In this document: positions 23,714-28,264 of the stretch, one piece after another
Layout: every line of letters starts with the position of its first letter
Position numbering within the stretch: position 1 is the stretch's first letter
Made by a program: the position numbers and the translations under genes
Source: JASFYU01 sp045046905
Lineage (GTDB): Bacteria; Bacteroidota; Bacteroidia; Flavobacteriales; Flavobacteriaceae
DNA: 28,264 nt
Direction: 5' to 3'
Assembly: GCA_045046905.1 (NCBI GenBank)
Contig: JASFYU010000075.1
Coordinates: forward strand, 1 to 28,264
The notes under the pieces: model-generated
What the model saw: only the letters and a program-made list of their open reading frames with translations
What the model was told of the DNA's origin: nothing
Database searches by the model: none

Positions 23714-26478
23714 GATTTTCATTATTCGCAATAGTGTTATTATTGGGCTTTAAATGGTCGTTGGCGCAAACCGATATGCCCAAAATGTCTTTGACATTTA
23801 ATGAATCAAGCAGGAAAAATATCATTCTTCAGATTGAAGAAATATCAGGTTACAACTTCTTTTTTGCAGAAGAATGGCTAAACAATGAACGCATTTCAGG
23901 TAATTATGAGAATACCCCGATCACAACAGTACTTCAAGAGATTTTTGCGGCTACTACCATTAATTTTCATGTGCTCGATGGCCATACCATTGTTTTAACG
24001 CGCAACAGTATAATTCGCGATCAACTACCTAAAAGCTTTTACAGGGATACTATTACAGAAAGAAATACCCATATAGTGGAAACAACCGAAACCCGTTCTA
24101 TTTCATATTTAGAGAAAAGGCCTGACAAGACATCGCTAACCGAAACCGTACGAATAGGTAAAGAAAATAAGAACATAGTGCAAAAAGTATATACTCTAAC
24201 GGGTTTTGTAGTAAACAATACTACGGGTGAGCCCATTACTAATCTCGCCTTGATTGCTAAAGAATCTACGCTTGGCACCACTACAAATGCCAAAGGGTTT
24301 TACAAAATCGAGCTTCCTGCAGGGGTCAGCACCCTTCAAACCAGGGCAATCGGGTTCGAAACCATCGAAAAGAGGGTAATCATATATAATAACGGTAGTT
24401 TAGATTTTAGTTTGAATGAAAGTGTAGAGCAATTGGATGAAGTGGTCATTGAAAGCAACCAGACCCAAAATGTGAAAAAGGTCATCTCCGGAGTTGTTGA
24501 ACTCGATATTGCAGAGATTAAGGTCATTCCAATGGTTTTGGGGGAAAGGGATATTCTCAAAACCGCCATAACATTGCCCGGAATCACGAATACTGGAGAA
24601 GGTTCATCAGGGTTTAATGTACGAGGGGGCGGTACCGACCAAAACCTGATTTTACTAGATGATGCAGTTATCTATAATCCTTCACACTTTTTTGGTATTT
24701 TTTCTGCGCTCAACCCTTTTACCAGTGGCAACGTGACAATTTACAAAGGAAGTATTCCTGCGGAATATGGAGGTAGATTATCATCGGTTTTTGATATTAA
24801 CACCAGAAATGCCAATACGCAAAAATTTGCAGGTGAGGCATCAATAGGCCCTGTCACTAGCAACCTTACTTTAGAGACCCCTATTGTAAAAGACAAATCA
24901 GGCATTTTAGTTGGTGGTAGAACTACATACTCTAACTGGATCTTAAAATCGTTGGATGATGAATCGTTGAAAAACAGTAAAGCTTCATTTTATGATGTGG
25001 TCGCTAAATACAATGATAGAATCAATGATAGCAACACCTTTTCTGCGACAGCTTACTTTAGCAAGGATGCCTTTAGTATCACTTCAGATTCTATCTATAG
25101 TTATAGCAATAGGCTGCTATCGTTAAAATGGAATCATAGATTCAACGAAAACAACTCAATGAATCTTCTACTTTCCAACAGTCAATACACTTTTAACATA
25201 GAATTCGATGGAAACTCTGACAAGAACTTTGATTTGGGATATAAAATAAACGAGACCGAATTCAAACTAAAAATGCTTAGTTTATACAAGAATTCGCACA
25301 AATTCAACTTTGGCCTTTCAAGTAAGTTGTATGTAGTGGATCCGGGGTTTGTCGATCCGATCGGGTCGACATCGATAGTCGAACCACTTAGAATACAAAA
25401 GGAAAAAGGGTGGGAGTCTGCAATTTTCATTTCTGACAACTACACTATAAGTAAAAAATTGTCTTTGGATGTTGGCCTAAGATATTCGGTATATGCCGCT
25501 CTCGGAGAATCGTCTCAACGAATTTATGAAACCGGTATTCCGAAAAACGAGGGTACATTGGTCGAAACAAAAAAATTCGATTCCAATGAAATCATCAAAA
25601 CCTATGGCGGGCCAGAAATAAGGATGTCCGCAAGGTATTTATTGACACCTGATTTTTCTATCAAGACAAGTTACAACAATACCTTTCAATATATTCACAC
25701 GCTATCAAGTAATACGACCGTTTCGCCAACCGACACCTGGAAACTTTCAGATATAAATATAAAACCACAGCGTGCAAATCAAATCTCTTTGGGCCTATTC
25801 AAAAATTTTAACGAGAACCGCTATGAGATAAGCCTAGAAGGTTACTACAAAAGGTCTGATAATATTTTGGATTACAAAATTGGAGCCCAACTGTTACTGA
25901 ATCAAACCATTGAGACAGAAGTATTACAGGGCCAAGGTAAGGCCTATGGCCTGGAGTTCTTAATAAAAAAGAGCGAAGGAAGGCTAAATGGATGGTTGGG
26001 CTATACCTATTCCCGCTCTTTTGTAAAACTGAACAGTGAGTTTGCCGAAGAGCAGATCAATAATGGCGATTATTTTCCGGCGAATTTTGACAAGCCCCAT
26101 GATATTAGTCTAGTAGCAAATTATAAATTCACAAAACGCTACAGTTTCTCAGCAAATTTCGTCTACCAAACGGGAAGACCTGTGACGTTTCCTGTGGGTA
26201 CTTACTTTTTGGAAAATGCAGAGTATGCACTGTTCAGTGAACGAAATAAATTTAGGATTCCTGACTATTATCGATTAGATCTTAGCTTGAACATAGAAGG
26301 CAACCATAAGATCAAAAAGTTAGCACATAGCTTCTGGAATATTTCTGTATATAATGTTTTGGGCAGAAACAACCCATATTCTGTGTTCTTTGTCACTGAA
26401 AATGGCGAACTAAAAGCATATCAAAGTTCTATTTTTTCGATTCCGGTACCTACAATCACCTATAATTTTAAATTTTGA
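23710..26478 (+). CDS. TonB-dependent receptor with STN and CarboxypepD-like domains
   Basis: This 922-residue outer-membrane protein has a signal peptide (1-20, cleaved after SLAQ). An STN-like domain follows (26-98, FNESSRKNIILQIEE to HTIVLTRN), then a spacer, a CarboxypepD regulatory-like beta domain (160-236, LTGFVVNNTTGEPI to LDFSLNES), a plug (about 265-345) with GFNVRGGGTDQNLILLDD, and a beta barrel ending in a C-terminal aromatic strand (TITYNFKF). It should take up a substrate at the expense of the TonB/proton gradient. The substrate is unknown; the following DUF4249 lipoprotein is a frequent partner. The start is GTG, overlapping the preceding stop. STN domains usually signal to a FecR-type anti-sigma factor, but none is in this window. 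Confidence 0.92.
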   Translation: MRFSLFAIVLLLGFKWSLAQTDMPKMSLTFNESSRKNIILQIEEISGYNFFFAEEWLNNERISGNYENTPITTVLQEIFAATTINFHVLDGHTIVLTRNSIIRDQLPKSFYRDTITERNTHIVETTETRSISYLEKRPDKTSLTETVRIGKENKNIVQKVYTLTGFVVNNTTGEPITNLALIAKESTLGTTTNAKGFYKIELPAGVSTLQTRAIGFETIEKRVIIYNNGSLDFSLNESVEQLDEVVIESNQTQNVKKVISGVVELDIAEIKVIPMVLGERDILKTAITLPGITNTGEGSSGFNVRGGGTDQNLILLDDAVIYNPSHFFGIFSALNPFTSGNVTIYKGSIPAEYGGRLSSVFDINTRNANTQKFAGEASIGPVTSNLTLETPIVKDKSGILVGGRTTYSNWILKSLDDESLKNSKASFYDVVAKYNDRINDSNTFSATAYFSKDAFSITSDSIYSYSNRLLSLKWNHRFNENNSMNLLLSNSQYTFNIEFDGNSDKNFDLGYKINETEFKLKMLSLYKNSHKFNFGLSSKLYVVDPGFVDPIGSTSIVEPLRIQKEKGWESAIFISDNYTISKKLSLDVGLRYSVYAALGESSQRIYETGIPKNEGTLVETKKFDSNEIIKTYGGPEIRMSARYLLTPDFSIKTSYNNTFQYIHTLSSNTTVSPTDTWKLSDINIKPQRANQISLGLFKNFNENRYEISLEGYYKRSDNILDYKIGAQLLLNQTIETEVLQGQGKAYGLEFLIKKSEGRLNGWLGYTYSRSFVKLNSEFAEEQINNGDYFPANFDKPHDISLVANYKFTKRYSFSANFVYQTGRPVTFPVGTYFLENAEYALFSERNKFRIPDYYRLDLSLNIEGNHKIKKLAHSFWNISVYNVLGRNNPYSVFFVTENGELKAYQSSIFSIPVPTITYNFKF

Positions 26479-27707
26479 TCCATAAGAAAAAGCACATACC
26501 GAGACCGCTCACAAAACTAAGTACCTTACTGTTCCTGTTTGTTTTGACAAGTGGCGCCTTAGATAGCTGTACGGAGCCTTTTTCTCTTGAGACCGCAAGT
26601 TCAGATAACCCTTTGGTCGTTGATGCCACGATCACCAATGAGCTGAAAAACCATGAAATTCTCTTAAGTCGCGCCGCTCAGGCCGGAGGAGATGGGCCTC
26701 TAGTGGAAACCAATGCCAACATACGGGTCGTTGACGATACACAACAAGAATTTTTGTTTGTCGAAACAGAACCTGGCAGATATATTTCATCGGTCGAATT
26801 CAGTGCCCTACCCAATAGAACGTATCGATTGGCAATTACAACATCAAACGGTAATTCGTATTCGTCAGACCCGGTTCAATTACCACAAACTACGCAAATA
26901 GACAACGTTCATTTCAAGCGAACAACTACCGATAGTGGCTTAGATGGCATGGCCATATCTGTAGATAGTTTTGACCCCACGGGCAACGCTACGTACTACA
27001 AGTATGAATATGAAGAAACGTATAAGATCATTGCCCCCAGGTGGGTGCCCGACGAGTTTGTTATTCTTTCAGAGGATCCACCTGGCGTAGATGCCTTACC
27101 ACGAACAAGAGAGGAGAAAACCTGTTATGCTACTGAAAGATCCAACAGTCTAATCTTGACAAACACCGATGGATCTGGCGAAGGCAGGGTTACCGACTTT
27201 AATGTACAGTTTATCAACCGAGACAATTTTATTATCTCACATCGGTACAGTATTCTTATAAAACAACATGTTTTATCAAGGGAAGCCTATTCCTTTTATG
27301 AAAAGCTTCAGGAATTTTCAGGATCCGAAAGTCTGTTTTCACAAAGCCAACCAGGTTTTATCAAGGGAAATATATTTTCTGAAGATGGCAAAAATGAAAG
27401 GGTAGTGGGCATTTTCAACATTTCCTCGGTATCAGAAAAAAGGGAGTTTTTCAATTATGTCGATTTTTTTCCTGAGGAAGAGCTTCCGCCCTTTGTTGAT
27501 GACTGTAGGCAAACGAACCTCTTATTCACAACCCTCGATGACAGATTCCGTCTAATTGAATTAATCAAATCGAACAGTATCAGTTTTTCGGGCTTTATCT
27601 TCAGCCCTGAATTCGGAACGGTAATAGGAGTCATTCATACACCAAGAAAATGTGGGGATTGTAATGAATTGGGAAGCAATGTAGCGCCCGACTTCTGGGA
27701 AGAATAA
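26475..27707 (+). CDS. DUF4249 family lipoprotein
   Basis: This 410-residue protein has a lipoprotein signal: a basic start (HKKKH), a hydrophobic core (LSTLLFLFVLTSGA), and Cys32 in ALDSC. The body matches the DUF4249 pattern of Bacteroidota: an N-terminal beta domain (LVVDATITNE, then YRLAITTSNGNSYSS) and a C-terminal cysteine pair CGDCNELGSN ending APDFWEE. DUF4249 genes typically follow STN/CarboxypepD TonB receptors, and the protein may be a surface or periplasmic partner; no reaction is known. The start codon is TTG (26475), overlapping the receptor's stop (TTGA). An in-frame TAA lies two codons upstream, and no ATG or GTG starts the signal peptide, so TTG is the only good choice. Confidence 0.9.
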   Translation: MIHKKKHIPRPLTKLSTLLFLFVLTSGALDSCTEPFSLETASSDNPLVVDATITNELKNHEILLSRAAQAGGDGPLVETNANIRVVDDTQQEFLFVETEPGRYISSVEFSALPNRTYRLAITTSNGNSYSSDPVQLPQTTQIDNVHFKRTTTDSGLDGMAISVDSFDPTGNATYYKYEYEETYKIIAPRWVPDEFVILSEDPPGVDALPRTREEKTCYATERSNSLILTNTDGSGEGRVTDFNVQFINRDNFIISHRYSILIKQHVLSREAYSFYEKLQEFSGSESLFSQSQPGFIKGNIFSEDGKNERVVGIFNISSVSEKREFFNYVDFFPEEELPPFVDDCRQTNLLFTTLDDRFRLIELIKSNSISFSGFIFSPEFGTVIGVIHTPRKCGDCNELGSNVAPDFWEE

Positions 27708-27721
27708 AAATCAAAAGGAAT

Positions 27722-28264
27722 ATGAAAAAGTCATCGGTTCTATTTTATTTAGGATTTATAGGATTTCTTTATTTTGGTTATGGCCAATACCAAATAAAAA
27801 ACCTAGAGGAATTGAACGGTTACAATGCGATTCCGGAAGAAACCGTTTACATACACTATAACGATGGTTTTTTTCTTGCAGGTGAGTATCTATATTACAA
27901 GTTGTATTGCTTGAATGCCGAGAACACTGCACCAAGTACCGTGAGTAAAGTAGCATATGTCGAATTGGTGAGCAAGAACAAACAACCCATATTCAAGCAC
28001 AAGATAAGGCTCAAATCGGGCTTGGGTCAAGGCGATTTTTTCATACCGACCACAACTCCTTCAGGAAACTACAAACTTATCGGTTATACCCAGTGGATGA
28101 GAAACGCCGATCAGGGTCTTTTCTTTCAATCAAATATCACCATTGTAAATCCGTATCAAGAATTGCAAGAACCCCTGCAACCCTATTTAAACGACCAACG
28201 AGAATCTTCCCAAAAAAAAGATGGTCCACAGCCCTTAGATTCCATTGAACAAAAAAAAACAGGC
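27722..28264 (+). CDS. Macroglobulin-like secreted protein, 5' part only
   Basis: An open frame of 181 codons runs off the right end of the window, so the C-terminal part is missing. It begins with a signal peptide (1-22, ending FGYGQ). Residues about 43-135 (TVYIHYNDGFFLAGEYLYYK, then VAYVELVSKN, SGLGQGDFFIPT and YKLIGYTQWMRN) resemble the MG2/macroglobulin-like N-terminal domain of large Bacteroidota proteins usually found next to DUF4249 and TonB receptor genes. The strongly conserved elements are the extended-strand tyrosines and the G-D-F and TxWMRN motifs. The complete protein may be several hundred residues longer. The ATG follows the DUF4249 stop by 14 bases with an AAAAGGAAT before it. 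The role is unknown. Confidence 0.78.
   Translation, partial: MKKSSVLFYLGFIGFLYFGYGQYQIKNLEELNGYNAIPEETVYIHYNDGFFLAGEYLYYKLYCLNAENTAPSTVSKVAYVELVSKNKQPIFKHKIRLKSGLGQGDFFIPTTTPSGNYKLIGYTQWMRNADQGLFFQSNITIVNPYQELQEPLQPYLNDQRESSQKKDGPQPLDSIEQKKTG

Overview
The window reads as chromosome from a Bacteroidota bacterium, most likely family Flavobacteriaceae. The support is a short 287-residue primary sigma factor without an extended region 1.1, promoter-like TAnnTTTG elements in place of TATAAT, mostly non-Shine-Dalgarno starts, a long-tailed FtsZ ending in NNSFLNDNVD, an STN/CarboxypepD-type TonB receptor followed by a DUF4249 lipoprotein, and a YpdA-type bacillithiol reductase. Genus cannot be fixed from the sequence alone. 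The left end carries 15 bases identical to the 3' end of the Illumina TruSeq adapter, so base 1 is an assembly end. The right end cuts through a gene.

Layout. (1) 1-1180: adapter remnant, a clipped terminator, rpoD on +, and its terminator. (2) 1276-4649, +: a VF530/DUF2132 protein and trmL, then a large lipoprotein with a beta-propeller, a helical-repeat region and a c-type heme domain. (3) 4659-6403, +: a promoter, a striking 19-position leader hairpin, rpe and an overlapping ypdA, closed by a bidirectional terminator. (4) 6431-22547, -: tRNA-Arg(UCG), yqeY and the division/cell-wall (dcw) cluster. In transcription order the cluster is mraZ, rsmH, ftsL, ftsI, murE, mraY, murD, ftsW, murG, murC, ftsQ, ftsA, ftsZ, then a terminator, yqeY and the tRNA. 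murF, murB and ddl are not in it. (5) 22548-22957: a gene-free region carrying a perfect Bacteroidota-type -7 element for the dcw promoter and three 10-bp tandem GTGGTAA repeats over its -33 zone, a probable MraZ operator. (6) 22958-28264, +: a tightly packed outer-membrane operon of a secreted protein of unknown family, a TonB-dependent receptor with an STN domain, a DUF4249 lipoprotein, and the start of a macroglobulin-like secreted protein.

How the genes work together. The minus-strand cluster makes lipid-linked peptidoglycan precursor (MurC, MurD, MurE, MraY, MurG) and the division machine that uses it (FtsZ, FtsA, FtsQ, FtsL, FtsW, FtsI). MraZ probably controls the cluster from its own promoter. 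MurE carries the DNPR motif of meso-diaminopimelate-adding enzymes. The plus-strand operon at the right end looks like an envelope uptake or assembly module of unknown substrate. It is the least characterised part of the window. No mobile element, CRISPR array, rRNA or broken gene was seen.
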